Source of the DNA: Gammaproteobacteria bacterium
GTDB taxonomy: Bacteria; Pseudomonadota; Gammaproteobacteria; Steroidobacterales; Rariloculaceae
Assembly (NCBI GenBank): GCA_036381015.1
Contig: DASVDR010000014.1
Location: 62,001-126,000 of the forward strand
Direction of reading: 5' to 3'
Length of the DNA stretch: 64,000 nucleotides
Shown here: positions 35,771 through 44,083 of the stretch, one piece after another
Layout: each line of letters begins with the position of its first letter
Numbering within the stretch: position 1 is the stretch's first letter
Notes under the pieces: generated by a model
Told to the model about the DNA's origin: nothing
The model's input: only the letters and a program-made list of their open reading frames with translations
The model's database searches: none
Made by a program: the position numbers and the translations under genes

Positions 35771-36775
35771 ATGCTGATCGGCCTCACGTACGACCTCAAA
35801 GACGACTACCTCGCCCGCGGATTCTCCGAAGCCGACGTGGCCGAGTTCGACACGCGCGAGACCGTCGACGCGGTCGCAGGCGCGCTCACGGCGCTCGGCC
35901 ACGAGTGCGTACGGATAGGCGGAGTGCGCGCGCTCGCCGAGCGTCTCGTCGCCGGCGAGCGGTGGGACCTCGTCTTCAACATCGCGGAAGGCGTCGAGGG
36001 TTTCGGCCGCGAGTCGCAGGTTCCGGCGCTGCTCGAGGCCTTCGGCGTGCCGTACACGTTCTCCGACCCGCTCGTCTGCGCGCTCACGCTGCATAAAGCG
36101 ATGGCGAAGCACGTGGCGCGCGGATGCGGAGTGCCGACGCCCGACTTCGCCGTCGTCGCGAGCCCTGCCGACATCGATGCCGTGCTCTTGCCCCTGCCGC
36201 TCTTCGTCAAGCCCGTGGCCGAGGGGACGAGCAAGGGCATCACGGCGGCATCACTCGTGCGCTCGCGCGATGCGCTCGCGAAGATTTGCCTCGAGCTGCT
36301 GCGCGCCCATCGGCAGCCCGTGCTCGTCGAGCGCTATCTTCCGGGGCGTGAATTCACCGTTGGCGTCCTCGGCACCGGCGACGAAGCGCGGCCGATCGCC
36401 GTGCTCGAAGTGAGCCTGCGCGACGGTGCGGACGAAGGCGTCTACTCGTACCGCAACAAAGCGCAGTGGCGGGAGCTCGTGGAGTACCGGCTGCTCGAGG
36501 CAGGCGCGCTGCGTGACGGCGTCGAGCGCGTGGCGCTCGCCGCGTGGCGCGCTCTCGGCGCTCGCGACGCGGGCCGCGTGGACGTGCGCCTCGACGACGA
36601 CGACGCCCCGCAGATGATCGAGGTGAATCCGCTCGCCGGCTTGACTCCCGGCCATTCCGACTTGCCGATCATGGCCGAGCTCGCGGGCATCGACTACCGC
36701 AGCCTGATCGGAGCGATCGTCGCCTGCGCGTGCGAGCGGTTGTCGGCCCGCGCCGAGCACGCGGATGCCGCCTAG
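35771..36775 (+). CDS. D-Ala-D-Ala-ligase-type ATP-grasp enzyme (first of two)
   Basis: This 334-residue ATP-grasp protein starts at ATG 35771. The N-terminal Rossmann-like part carries LVFNIAEGVEGFGRESQVPALLEAFGVPYTFSDP, matching the Ddl substrate-binding region. The central part has LFVKPVAEGTSKGI (P-loop-like lid) and VLVERYLPGREFTVGVLG. The C-terminal metal-binding segment is QMIEVNPLAGLTPGHSDLP. Such enzymes activate a carboxylate as acyl phosphate and join it to an amine. The peptidoglycan Ddl role is unlikely because it is encoded with a second ATP-grasp, an aminomutase and acetylation genes. Its substrates are unknown; beta-lysine or an amino acid is plausible. Confidence 0.85.
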   Translation: MLIGLTYDLKDDYLARGFSEADVAEFDTRETVDAVAGALTALGHECVRIGGVRALAERLVAGERWDLVFNIAEGVEGFGRESQVPALLEAFGVPYTFSDPLVCALTLHKAMAKHVARGCGVPTPDFAVVASPADIDAVLLPLPLFVKPVAEGTSKGITAASLVRSRDALAKICLELLRAHRQPVLVERYLPGREFTVGVLGTGDEARPIAVLEVSLRDGADEGVYSYRNKAQWRELVEYRLLEAGALRDGVERVALAAWRALGARDAGRVDVRLDDDDAPQMIEVNPLAGLTPGHSDLPIMAELAGIDYRSLIGAIVACACERLSARAEHADAA

Positions 36776-37790
36776 CCGAGCGCCTGCCGGAAGCCTGCCT
36801 GCGACGCCCTCCCGCCCGTCGATCGTCGTGCTGCACGACGAAGCCGCGGCCGACGGACGCGCCGACGCGCACGACGTGCTGCACGAAGCCGCCCACGTCG
36901 CCCGCGCGCTCGAGACGTTGGGATACGTGGCGGCGATCGAGCCGGTCGGCCTCGATCTCGGCGGCGTCGAGCGGGCGCTCGCCCGCCACGCGCCGGTCGC
37001 GGCCGTCAACCTCGTCGAGTCGCTCGGCGGCCGCGCGGCATTGATTCACGTCGTGCCGGCATTGCTCGAGTCGCTCGGCCTGCCGTTCACCGGCTGCTCC
37101 GCGGCCGCGCAGCTCCTGACGTCGAACAAGCGGCTCGCGAAGCGTCGGCTCGCCGAGGCGGGCATCGCGACGCCCGAGACGTGGCGGCCGGGCGCGCGGG
37201 GCGGCCCGTGGATCGTGAAATCCGTCTGGGAGCACGGCTCGCTCGGGCTCGGCGACGATTCGGTCGTCCGCGACGCCGAAGGCGTGCCCGCGGCGATCGA
37301 GCGGCGGCGCGCGGAGTGGGGCGGCGACTGGTTCGCCGAGCGCTTCGTCGCCGGCCGCGAGCTCAACGTCGCGCTGATCGCGGCGCCGGACGGCCCGAAG
37401 CCCCTGCCGGTCGCCGAGATTCGCTTCGACGCGTTTCCCGAAGACAAGCCGCGGATCGTCGGCTACGCCGCGAAGTGGGAGGCCGAAAGCTTCGAGTGCC
37501 GCGCGACCCCGCGCACGTTCGGCGTGGAGCGATCGCTCGCGGAGCGGGTGACGCGGCTCGCGCTTCGATGCTGGGATCTCTTCGGCCTCGAAGGGTATGC
37601 GCGCGTGGACTTCCGAGTGACCGCGAGCGGCGAGCCGTTCGTTCTCGAGGTCAACGCGAACCCGTGCTTGTCGCCGGACGCGGGGTTCGCCGCGGCGCTC
37701 GCGGCGGCCGCCATCCCCTTCTCAGAGGCCGTCCATTGGCTCGTCGACGACGCGTTTCGCCGCCGGCTTCGACCGGCCGGGAGCGCGTAG
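36765..37790 (+). CDS. D-Ala-D-Ala-ligase-type ATP-grasp enzyme (second of two)
   Basis: This 341-residue ATP-grasp protein overlaps the first by 11 bases. It has the same order of elements: NLVESLGGRAALIHVVPALLESLG with LPFTGCSAAAQLLTSNKRLAK (Ddl-like N-terminal part), PWIVKSVWEHGSLGLGDDS (lid), WFAERFVAGRELNVALI, then EGYARVDFRVTASGEPFVLEVNANPCLSPD. The final residues are those that bind Mg-ATP in the fold. Sequence identity with its neighbour is low, so they probably handle different substrates or successive couplings. It ends directly at the start of the GNAT-HDAC gene with no gap. Confidence 0.85.
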   Translation: MPPSRAPAGSLPATPSRPSIVVLHDEAAADGRADAHDVLHEAAHVARALETLGYVAAIEPVGLDLGGVERALARHAPVAAVNLVESLGGRAALIHVVPALLESLGLPFTGCSAAAQLLTSNKRLAKRRLAEAGIATPETWRPGARGGPWIVKSVWEHGSLGLGDDSVVRDAEGVPAAIERRRAEWGGDWFAERFVAGRELNVALIAAPDGPKPLPVAEIRFDAFPEDKPRIVGYAAKWEAESFECRATPRTFGVERSLAERVTRLALRCWDLFGLEGYARVDFRVTASGEPFVLEVNANPCLSPDAGFAAALAAAAIPFSEAVHWLVDDAFRRRLRPAGSA

Positions 37791-39521
37791 GTGTTCAGCA
37801 TCCGCCGGATCTACGACGCGACGACCGCCGCGAACCGCGAGCGCCTGGCGCAGGTGCAGGCGATCCTGCGCGCGCAGTTCCCGCAGCTCGGCGAGGCGCA
37901 GATTGCGAAGCTGCCGGATCAGCTCACGAACCCGCTGAAGTACCGTTTCCGCGCCGTGGTGCTCGTCGCCGAGGATGGGCGCCACGGCGTGCGCGGCTTT
38001 GCGCTGATGCTGCATGCGCCCGACCTCGCGTTCTGCTACCTCGACTTTCTCTCCGCCGGGCGAGGCCAGACGGGGCACGGCGTCGGCGGCGCGCTGTACC
38101 AGCGCGTGCGCGAGGATGCGGCCGCGCTCGGGGCCGTCGGGCTCTTCTTCGAATGCCTGCCGGACGACCCGGCGCTTTCGCCCGATCCCGGGATTCGCGC
38201 GCAGAACGCGGCCCGGCTCCGCTTCTACGAACGCTACGGCGCGCGGCCGATCGCGAACAACGCCTACGCGACGCCGCTCCGCCCGGACGACCACGATCCG
38301 CCGTACCTCGTGCTCGATCCGCTCGGCCGCGACGTGCTTCCCGGCCGCGATCACGTGCGCGCGATCGTGCGTGCGATCCTCGAGCGCAAGTACGGGGACC
38401 GCTGCTCCCCGGACTACGTGGAGCGCGTCGTAGCGTCGTTCGTGGACGATCCGGTGAAGCTGCGCGAGCCCCGGTTTCGGCCCACGCGGCCGCCGCCCGG
38501 CGCCCGGCGGCCGGGCAAGCAGCCGATCGCGCTCGTCGTCAACGACCGGCACGAGATCCACCATGTGCGCGAGCGAGGGTACGTGGAGGCGCCGGTGCGC
38601 ATCTCGTCGATCCTCGAGGAGCTGAGCCGGACGCGCCTCTTCGAGACCGCGACGCTCGAGCGCTTCCCGGCAAGGCACATCGAGGCCGTGCACGACAAGA
38701 GCTTCGTGCGCTATCTGAAGAGCGCGGCCGAGAGCGTGCCCGAGGGAAAGTCCGTGTATCCGTACGTGTTCCCGATCCGCAACCGCGCGCGCCCTCCGCA
38801 GTCGTTGCCGCTGCGGGCGGGGTATTACTGCATCGACACGTTCACGCCGCTCAACGCGAACGCCTATCGCGCCGCGGTCCGCGCGGTCGACTGCGCGCTC
38901 ACCGCCGCGCAGCTGATTCTGGACGGCCGGCGTCTTGCGTACGCGCTCGTGCGCCCGCCCGGTCACCACGCGGAGCGGGCGAGCTTCGGCGGCTTCTGCT
39001 ACTTCAACTCGGCCGCGGTCGCGGCCCATTTTCTGAGCGGCAACGGCCGGGTCGCGATTCTCGACGTCGATTATCATCACGGTAACGGCACGCAGGACAT
39101 CTTCTACGACCGGGACGACGTGCTGACCATTTCGATCCACGGCCATCCCCGCTTCACGTATCCGTACTTCTCGGGCTACGAGGACGAGACCGGGGAAGGC
39201 GCGGGGCGGGGCTTCAACGTGAACTTGCCGCTGCCCGAGTCGATCGGCGCGGAGCACTACCGGCCGGCGCTAGAGCGCGCACTTGCGCGGATCCGCAAGT
39301 TCGCGCCCGCGTTTCTCGTCTTGTCGCTCGGCCTCGACATCGTGCGCGGCGACCCCACCGGCTCCTGGCTGCTCGGTGCGAAGGACCTGAAGGAAAACGG
39401 GAGGCTGATCGGCCGGCTCGGGCTGCCGACGCTCGTCGTGCAGGAAGGCGGCTACCGGACGCGAACGCTCGGCGTCAATGCCCGCAATTTCTTCGACGGT
39501 CTATGGCAAGGCGCGCATTGA
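37791..39521 (+). CDS. GNAT acetyltransferase-HDAC/acetylpolyamine deacetylase fusion
   Basis: This 576-residue two-domain protein starts at GTG 37791, with no gap after the preceding stop. Residues about 50-180 are a GNAT domain: the acetyl-CoA loop is RGQTGHGVGGALYQRV, and NAARLRFYERYGARPI is the last conserved segment. Residues about 245-576 are a class II-type zinc deacetylase: catalytic His392-His393 in RPPGHHAE, zinc ligands Asp427 and His429 in DVDYHHGNGT, Asp516 in SLGLDIVRGDPTG, and Tyr555 in QEGGY. The GDPTG phrase resembles acetylpolyamine aminohydrolases. Acetylation and deacetylation in one chain is unusual. The target is unknown; a diamine-like substrate such as beta-lysine fits the context. 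Confidence 0.88.
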   Translation: MFSIRRIYDATTAANRERLAQVQAILRAQFPQLGEAQIAKLPDQLTNPLKYRFRAVVLVAEDGRHGVRGFALMLHAPDLAFCYLDFLSAGRGQTGHGVGGALYQRVREDAAALGAVGLFFECLPDDPALSPDPGIRAQNAARLRFYERYGARPIANNAYATPLRPDDHDPPYLVLDPLGRDVLPGRDHVRAIVRAILERKYGDRCSPDYVERVVASFVDDPVKLREPRFRPTRPPPGARRPGKQPIALVVNDRHEIHHVRERGYVEAPVRISSILEELSRTRLFETATLERFPARHIEAVHDKSFVRYLKSAAESVPEGKSVYPYVFPIRNRARPPQSLPLRAGYYCIDTFTPLNANAYRAAVRAVDCALTAAQLILDGRRLAYALVRPPGHHAERASFGGFCYFNSAAVAAHFLSGNGRVAILDVDYHHGNGTQDIFYDRDDVLTISIHGHPRFTYPYFSGYEDETGEGAGRGFNVNLPLPESIGAEHYRPALERALARIRKFAPAFLVLSLGLDIVRGDPTGSWLLGAKDLKENGRLIGRLGLPTLVVQEGGYRTRTLGVNARNFFDGLWQGAH

Positions 39522-40063
39522 CCGCAGGACTGGACGCGGCCGCCCGGGCTGCCGCGCTTCGCTCGTCCCCCGGCATTCGCTTGCGGAGATCGCCGCGCCG
39601 CACGGACGTCGCCGCCGTGCGCGCGCTCGCGCGCAAGACCGGCGTCTTCACGGACGCGGAGCAGGCGGTCGCGGCCGAGCTCGTCTCCGAGCGGCTGCGC
39701 GCGGGCCGCAAGAGCGGCTACTTCTTCGCGTTCGCCGATCTCGATGGGGCGCCGGTCGGGTACGCGGCATGGGGGCCGGTGCCGATGACGGCGGCAAGCT
39801 ATGACCTCTACTGGATCGTCGTCGACCCGGCCGTCCAGCGTCTCGGGCTCGGCCGCCGGCTGCTCGAGCTGGCCGAAGCCGCGGTGCGCGAACGCGGCGG
39901 ACGGCGTCTCTACGTCGAGACGTCGTCGCGCGAGAGTTACGCGCGTACGCGCAGGTTTTACCGTCGCGCCGGGTACCGCCGCGCCGCCGTGTTTCCGGAC
40001 TTCTACGCGGACGGCGATCACAAGTTCGTCCTGTGCAAGCACCTCGATCGAGAGGCTTTTTAA
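39503..40063 (+). CDS. GNAT N-acetyltransferase
   Basis: This 186-residue GNAT overlaps the end of the fusion gene by 19 bases. The acetyl-CoA motif is VVDPAVQRLGLGRRLLELAEAAV, preceded by YDLYWIVVD. The later RTRRFYRRAGYRRAAVFPDFYADGDHKFVLCKHL matches the family's C-terminal part. It would acetylate an amine, alcohol or N-terminus. In archaea KamA pairs with a GNAT (AblB) to make N-epsilon-acetyl-beta-lysine, so an analogous reaction is worth considering, but the additional ligases imply something more. It is the last gene of the first operon. Confidence 0.85.
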   Translation: MARRALTAGLDAAARAAALRSSPGIRLRRSPRRTDVAAVRALARKTGVFTDAEQAVAAELVSERLRAGRKSGYFFAFADLDGAPVGYAAWGPVPMTAASYDLYWIVVDPAVQRLGLGRRLLELAEAAVRERGGRRLYVETSSRESYARTRRFYRRAGYRRAAVFPDFYADGDHKFVLCKHLDREAF

Positions 40064-40091
40064 GCTATTGTCTGAGAACGCATTATCTTTC

Positions 40092-40120
40092 TTGACACCG
40101 CCCCGGAACCGCCCGATAGT
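40092..40120 (+). promoter_or_regulatory. Predicted sigma-70 promoter of the second amidoligase operon
   Basis: A perfect TTGACA (40092-40097) is followed after 17 bp by GATAGT (40115-40120), in the 204-bp gap between the GNAT and the small acidic gene. The gap is more AT-rich than its surroundings. The acidic protein's ATG is at 40268 with AAGGAG six bases before it. Confidence 0.6.
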
Positions 40121-40267
40121 GGCGCCGCTCGACGGATCATCGCGAAGCGGCCGGCCGGCCTTCGGTGTCGTGTCGGTTGTACCTCCCGGCGCGAAAACCA
40201 CCTCGGCCGATCCGCTGTCTAAGGCGACGGAATCCTTCGTGCATTGGATGGCGTCAAGGAGCGTTAG

Positions 40268-40522
40268 ATGCGTAAGTCCAAGTCGGGAGCCGGTGACGAG
40301 TTCAACGATCTTCCGTTTTTCACGGGCGACGACGATGGCGACCTCGAGGACTTCTATCTCGATCAGGAGGGTTTGGATCCCGAGACGCAAGCCTCTCGCC
40401 GCCGTTTGCCCGCGCGACAGCGGGTGGAGCTGCGGAACGAGCAACGAACGTTGCGCGAGCAGCTGTCCGATTGGGACGACTACGACAACGAGGATTTCGA
40501 GGATTTCGATACGCGGCTCTGA
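40268..40522 (+). CDS. Small highly acidic protein at the head of the second operon
   Basis: This 84-residue protein starts at ATG 40268 with a well-placed AAGGAG. It contains 25 Asp/Glu and 12 Lys/Arg, with no Cys and no membrane segment. It has an acidic N-terminal half (FFTGDDDGDLEDFYLDQ), a basic/helical centre (SRRRLPARQRVELRNEQRTL) and an acidic-aromatic tail (DWDDYDNEDFEDFDTRL). The layout weakly recalls the small PA3496-type proteins, whose function is not established, so family assignment is low-confidence. It is encoded 18 bases before a cysteine peptidase and three ligase/hydrolase genes, so it may be their protein target or scaffold. This is inference. Confidence 0.65.
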   Translation: MRKSKSGAGDEFNDLPFFTGDDDGDLEDFYLDQEGLDPETQASRRRLPARQRVELRNEQRTLREQLSDWDDYDNEDFEDFDTRL

Positions 40523-40540
40523 CGCTCGCGCGCTTCCCCC

Positions 40541-41386
40541 GTGGACCTTCCGCAGGCGTCGTCAGGACGGCGCCGCAAGGCGCTCGTCCGGCGCCGCTCG
40601 GCGCGCGGCGTGACGAAGGCGCCTGACGGGCCGCGCCGGCGGCCGGCCGCGCGGCCGCTGACCGAGCCCGGTCTCGGCCTGATCGTCGATCCGCAGCCGG
40701 ACGACGTCACGTGCGGCCCGGCGTGCCTGCACGGCGTCTATCGTTACTACGGCGATGCGATCAGCCTCGCCGAGATCTCGGCCGACGTGCGGATGCTCGA
40801 CGCCGGCGGCACGCTCGACGTGTTCCTCGCGAACCATGCTCTGTCTCGCGGCTACCGCGTCACGCTCTACACTTACAACCTCCGTCTCTTCGATCCGACG
40901 TGGTTCACGCTGAAGCCGGCCGCCGTGCGCGAGAAGCTGCGTGCGCAGGCCGAGGCGAAGCACGATCCGAAGCTGCAGCTCGCGACTCGCGGCTACGACG
41001 AGTTTCTCGATCGCGGCGGACGGCTGCGGTTGCGCGACCTCGAGCCCAGGCTGTTGCGCCGTCTACTGAAGCGTGGTATCCCGCTGATCACGGGATTGAG
41101 CGCCACCTATCTGTACCGCTCCATCCGAGACTTGCCGGAGACGAACGAGGATGACGACGTCCGGGGCGAGCCGGTCGGGCATTTCGTCGTGCTGACGGGC
41201 TATCGCCCGGAGACGCGGGAGGTGCTCGTCGCCGATCCTTACCCGAGCAATCCGTTCGCGCGTGCCGGCTACTACGCCGTGCGCATCCATCGCCTGATCA
41301 ACGCCGTGCTGCTCGGCATCATGACCTACGACGCCAATCTGCTCGTCATCGAGCCGAAGCCCGGGTCCGCGCGTACGCCGGAATAA
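40541..41386 (+). CDS. C39-like cysteine peptidase
   Basis: The 281-residue protein reads from GTG 40541. After a basic N-terminus of ~45 residues, the papain-like C39 fold is marked by DDVTCGPACLHGVYRYYG (catalytic Cys58), PVGHFVVLTGY (His214) and EVLVADPYPSNPF (Asp232). C39 peptidases classically cleave after double-glycine leaders in export systems, but no transporter is fused or nearby and no Gly-Gly leader is visible in the adjacent acidic protein. It is therefore more likely a cytoplasmic peptidase or acyltransferase-like member that works with the RimK-like ligase. Its last base is the first base of the next gene's ATG (TAATG). Confidence 0.78.
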   Translation: MDLPQASSGRRRKALVRRRSARGVTKAPDGPRRRPAARPLTEPGLGLIVDPQPDDVTCGPACLHGVYRYYGDAISLAEISADVRMLDAGGTLDVFLANHALSRGYRVTLYTYNLRLFDPTWFTLKPAAVREKLRAQAEAKHDPKLQLATRGYDEFLDRGGRLRLRDLEPRLLRRLLKRGIPLITGLSATYLYRSIRDLPETNEDDDVRGEPVGHFVVLTGYRPETREVLVADPYPSNPFARAGYYAVRIHRLINAVLLGIMTYDANLLVIEPKPGSARTPE

Positions 41387-42855
41387 TGACGGCTCTGATC
41401 ATCGTCGACGATCCGGCGGAGTGGCCGCTCGCGATCCGCTCGGCCGAGGTGGTGGCCGCGGACGACTACCTTCGCGATCCGCGATTCAGCGAGCGGCGTC
41501 GCCTGCGCGTCTTCAACCTCTGCGATTCGTACCGCTACCAGAGCGTCGGCTACTACGTCTCGCTGCTCGCGACGGCGCGGCGGCACCGTGCGATGCCGAG
41601 CGTGACGACGATTCAGGACATGAAGTCGCGCTCTCTGATCCGCCCGGCGGACGATCTGGAGGAGCTGATTCAGCGCTCGCTGCACGACATCGTCTCGAAG
41701 CGCTTCGAGCTCAGCATCTACTTCGGCCGCAACCTGGCGGAGCGGCATTCGCGCCTCAGCCGCGCGCTGTTCAATCTGTTCCCGGTGCCGCTGATGCGGG
41801 CGACGTTCGTAAAAGGCACCCGCTGGCGGCTCGCGAGCCTCACCCCGATCCCGGTAGGCGATATTCCGGCCACGCACCGCGAGTTCGTGCACCATGTGAT
41901 CGAGGAGCACTTCGCGCGGCGCGGCCCGGCCGGCCGGGCCGGCCGAGGCGTGCAGTACGAGCACGACCTCGCGATTCTCGTGAACGAGGACGAGCGCTCG
42001 CCGCCGTCGAACCGTGAAGCGCTGAAGCGGATCGAGCGCGCGGCCCGCGCGAACGGCTTCGACGTCGCCTTCCTCTCGCGCGACGACTACGGCCGGCTCG
42101 CCGAGTTCGACGCGCTCTTCATTCGCGAGACGACGAACGTGAATCACCACACGTATCGGTTTGCGAGCCGGGCGCGGGGCGAGGGCCTCGTCGTGATCGA
42201 CGACCCGGAGTCGATCATCCGCTGCGGCAACAAGGTCTATCTCTTCGAGCTCGCGAGGCGGCTCAATCTCCCGATTCCGCCGACGATGGTCGTCGGCAGC
42301 CCGAAGCCCGATGACGTGATCGCCGAGCTCGGCCTGCCGTGCGTGCTGAAGCAGCCGGACAGCGCGTTCTCGGAAGGGGTGTTCCGCGCGGAAACGCGCG
42401 AGCAGCTGGCCGCGGGTCTCCAGAAGCTGCTGTCGCGCAGCGACCTCGTGGTCGTGCAGTCCTTCGTGCCGACGGAGTTCGATTGGCGCATCGGCGTGCT
42501 CGACCGCAAGCCGCTCTACGCGTGCCGCTACTACATGGCGCGCGGCCACTGGCAGATCTACCACCACGGGGCGAAGCGCTCGAAGGAGGGCGACTCGGAG
42601 ACGCTGCCGGTGGAGGAGGTGCCCCGGGAGGTCGTCGACCTCGCCGTCAAGACCGCGAACGCGATCGGCGACGGCCTTTACGGCGTCGACATCAAGAGCG
42701 TGAACGGCAGGTGCGTGCTGATCGAGGTCAACGACAACCCGAACCTCGACCACGGCGTGGAGGATCTCGTGCTCGGCGACGAGCTCTATGCGCAGATCAT
42801 GAAAGTTTTCAAGGCGCGGGTCGATGCCGCCAAGCAACCCCGAAACTCCCAGTAA
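41386..42855 (+). CDS. RimK-like ATP-grasp ligase with N-terminal RLAN domain
   Basis: This 489-residue protein overlaps the peptidase stop by one base. The N-terminal ~200 residues (VFNLCDSYRYQSVGYYVSLLATARRHRAMPSV) resemble the RLAN domain described for RimK-like ATP-grasp proteins. A second part (LAILVNEDERSPPSNREALKRI) and the ATP-grasp core follow: GLVVIDDPESIIRCGNKVYLFELARR, GLPCVLKQPDSAFSEGVFRAET and CVLIEVNDNPNLDHGVED. RimK-like enzymes add glutamate or other amino acids through amide bonds to proteins or small molecules. The acceptor is unknown; neighbouring GCS2 and NFGAH-like genes suggest a glutamyl-type group. Confidence 0.86.
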   Translation: MTALIIVDDPAEWPLAIRSAEVVAADDYLRDPRFSERRRLRVFNLCDSYRYQSVGYYVSLLATARRHRAMPSVTTIQDMKSRSLIRPADDLEELIQRSLHDIVSKRFELSIYFGRNLAERHSRLSRALFNLFPVPLMRATFVKGTRWRLASLTPIPVGDIPATHREFVHHVIEEHFARRGPAGRAGRGVQYEHDLAILVNEDERSPPSNREALKRIERAARANGFDVAFLSRDDYGRLAEFDALFIRETTNVNHHTYRFASRARGEGLVVIDDPESIIRCGNKVYLFELARRLNLPIPPTMVVGSPKPDDVIAELGLPCVLKQPDSAFSEGVFRAETREQLAAGLQKLLSRSDLVVVQSFVPTEFDWRIGVLDRKPLYACRYYMARGHWQIYHHGAKRSKEGDSETLPVEEVPREVVDLAVKTANAIGDGLYGVDIKSVNGRCVLIEVNDNPNLDHGVEDLVLGDELYAQIMKVFKARVDAAKQPRNSQ

Positions 42856-44083
42856 GCCGCTCGGCCTCTTCGAGGCCTACGGCATCGAGCTCGAGTACAT
42901 GATCGTGTCGGCGGAGACGCTCGACGTCGAGCCGGCCGCGGACCGGCTGCTCGAGGCCGTCGCCGGCGAGCTCACCGACGAGCACGAGAACGGCGAGATC
43001 GCCTGGAACAACGAGCTCGCGCTGCACGTGATCGAGCTGAAGTGCAACGGGCCGCGCCGCTCGCTCGCGGGCCTCGCGGATGCGTTCCAGGCCAACGTGC
43101 GGATCGCCGGCGACGCGCTCGAGCGCGACGGTCTGCGCCTGATGCCGACGGCCATGCACCCATGGATGGACCCGGCGGGCGTGCGCCTCTGGCCGCACGG
43201 CTCGCGCACGATCTACGAGACGTTCGACCGCATCTTCGGCTGCAAGGGGCACGGCTGGGCGAACCTGCAGAGCGCACATCTGAACCTGCCGTTCGCGAAC
43301 GACGAGGAGTTCGCCCGGCTGCACGCCTCGATCCGGTTGCTGCTGCCGATCTTGCCTGGGCTCGCGGCGAGCTCGCCGGCGATCGAAGGCGCGCTGACCG
43401 GCATCGCGGACAACCGCCTCGTCGCTTATCGCGGCAACTGCGCGAAGATCCCGTCGATCACCGGAGACGTGATCCCGGAGCCGATCTATTCGATCGGCGA
43501 GTATCAGGAGCGTCTGCTCGAGCGGCTCTACGCGGACCTCGCCCCGCACGACCCGGACGGCGTGCTGCGCCACGAATGGGTCAACGCGCGGGGCGCGATC
43601 GCGCGCTTCGAGCGGATGGCGATCGAGATCCGCGTGCTCGACGTGCAGGAGTGCCCGGCGGTCGACGTCGCGTACGCGGCCGTGATCGCCGCCACGCTGA
43701 AGAGCCTGTGCGAGGAGCGCTGGACGGATCTCGCGTCGCTGCAGCGCTGGGAGACGCGCCCGCTCGCGCAGCTCCTCGATCGCGTCACGCGCGACGCCGA
43801 GGACGCGGAGATCGGCGACCGCCGCTACCTCGCCGCGCTCGGCCTGCCGCGCGCCGGGGAGCGGCTCGCGAAGGTCTGGGAGCATCTGATCGATACGGCG
43901 GCGGCCGACGGCGCGCTCGGCGCCGCGGACGAGCGGGTTCTCGAGCATTACCTCCGCCACGGCACGCTCGCGACGCGCATCCGCCGCGCGCTCGGGACGA
44001 TCGTGCCGTCGCGTGCCGACCTCGAGCGCGTCTATCGCGACCTCTGCGACGCGCTGGCGGCCGGCCGCCCGTTCGGTCCGTGA
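42824..44083 (+). CDS. GCS2-family carboxylate-amine ligase (glutamate-cysteine ligase-like)
   Basis: The 419-residue protein overlaps the RimK-like gene by 32 bases. The glutamine-synthetase-like fold of GCS2 is seen from LFEAYGIELEYMIVS (the metal/ATP-binding Glu pair), NNELALHVIELKCNGP, the GWANLQSAHLNLPF strand, DNRLVAYRGNCAKIPSI and FERMAIEIRVLDVQECPAVDVAYA. The family makes gamma-glutamyl or related amides, with glutathione synthesis as only one example. Here it sits between another ligase and an amidohydrolase, so it probably acts on a cluster-specific substrate rather than in general glutathione synthesis. Its stop overlaps the next GTG by 4 nt. Confidence 0.83.
   Translation: MPPSNPETPSKPLGLFEAYGIELEYMIVSAETLDVEPAADRLLEAVAGELTDEHENGEIAWNNELALHVIELKCNGPRRSLAGLADAFQANVRIAGDALERDGLRLMPTAMHPWMDPAGVRLWPHGSRTIYETFDRIFGCKGHGWANLQSAHLNLPFANDEEFARLHASIRLLLPILPGLAASSPAIEGALTGIADNRLVAYRGNCAKIPSITGDVIPEPIYSIGEYQERLLERLYADLAPHDPDGVLRHEWVNARGAIARFERMAIEIRVLDVQECPAVDVAYAAVIAATLKSLCEERWTDLASLQRWETRPLAQLLDRVTRDAEDAEIGDRRYLAALGLPRAGERLAKVWEHLIDTAAADGALGAADERVLEHYLRHGTLATRIRRALGTIVPSRADLERVYRDLCDALAAGRPFGP

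Noticed and set aside
40541-41386. Bacteriocin-type peptide maturation by a C39 peptidase
   Set aside because: No ABC transporter domain is fused or adjacent, and the neighbouring acidic protein shows no double-glycine leader.
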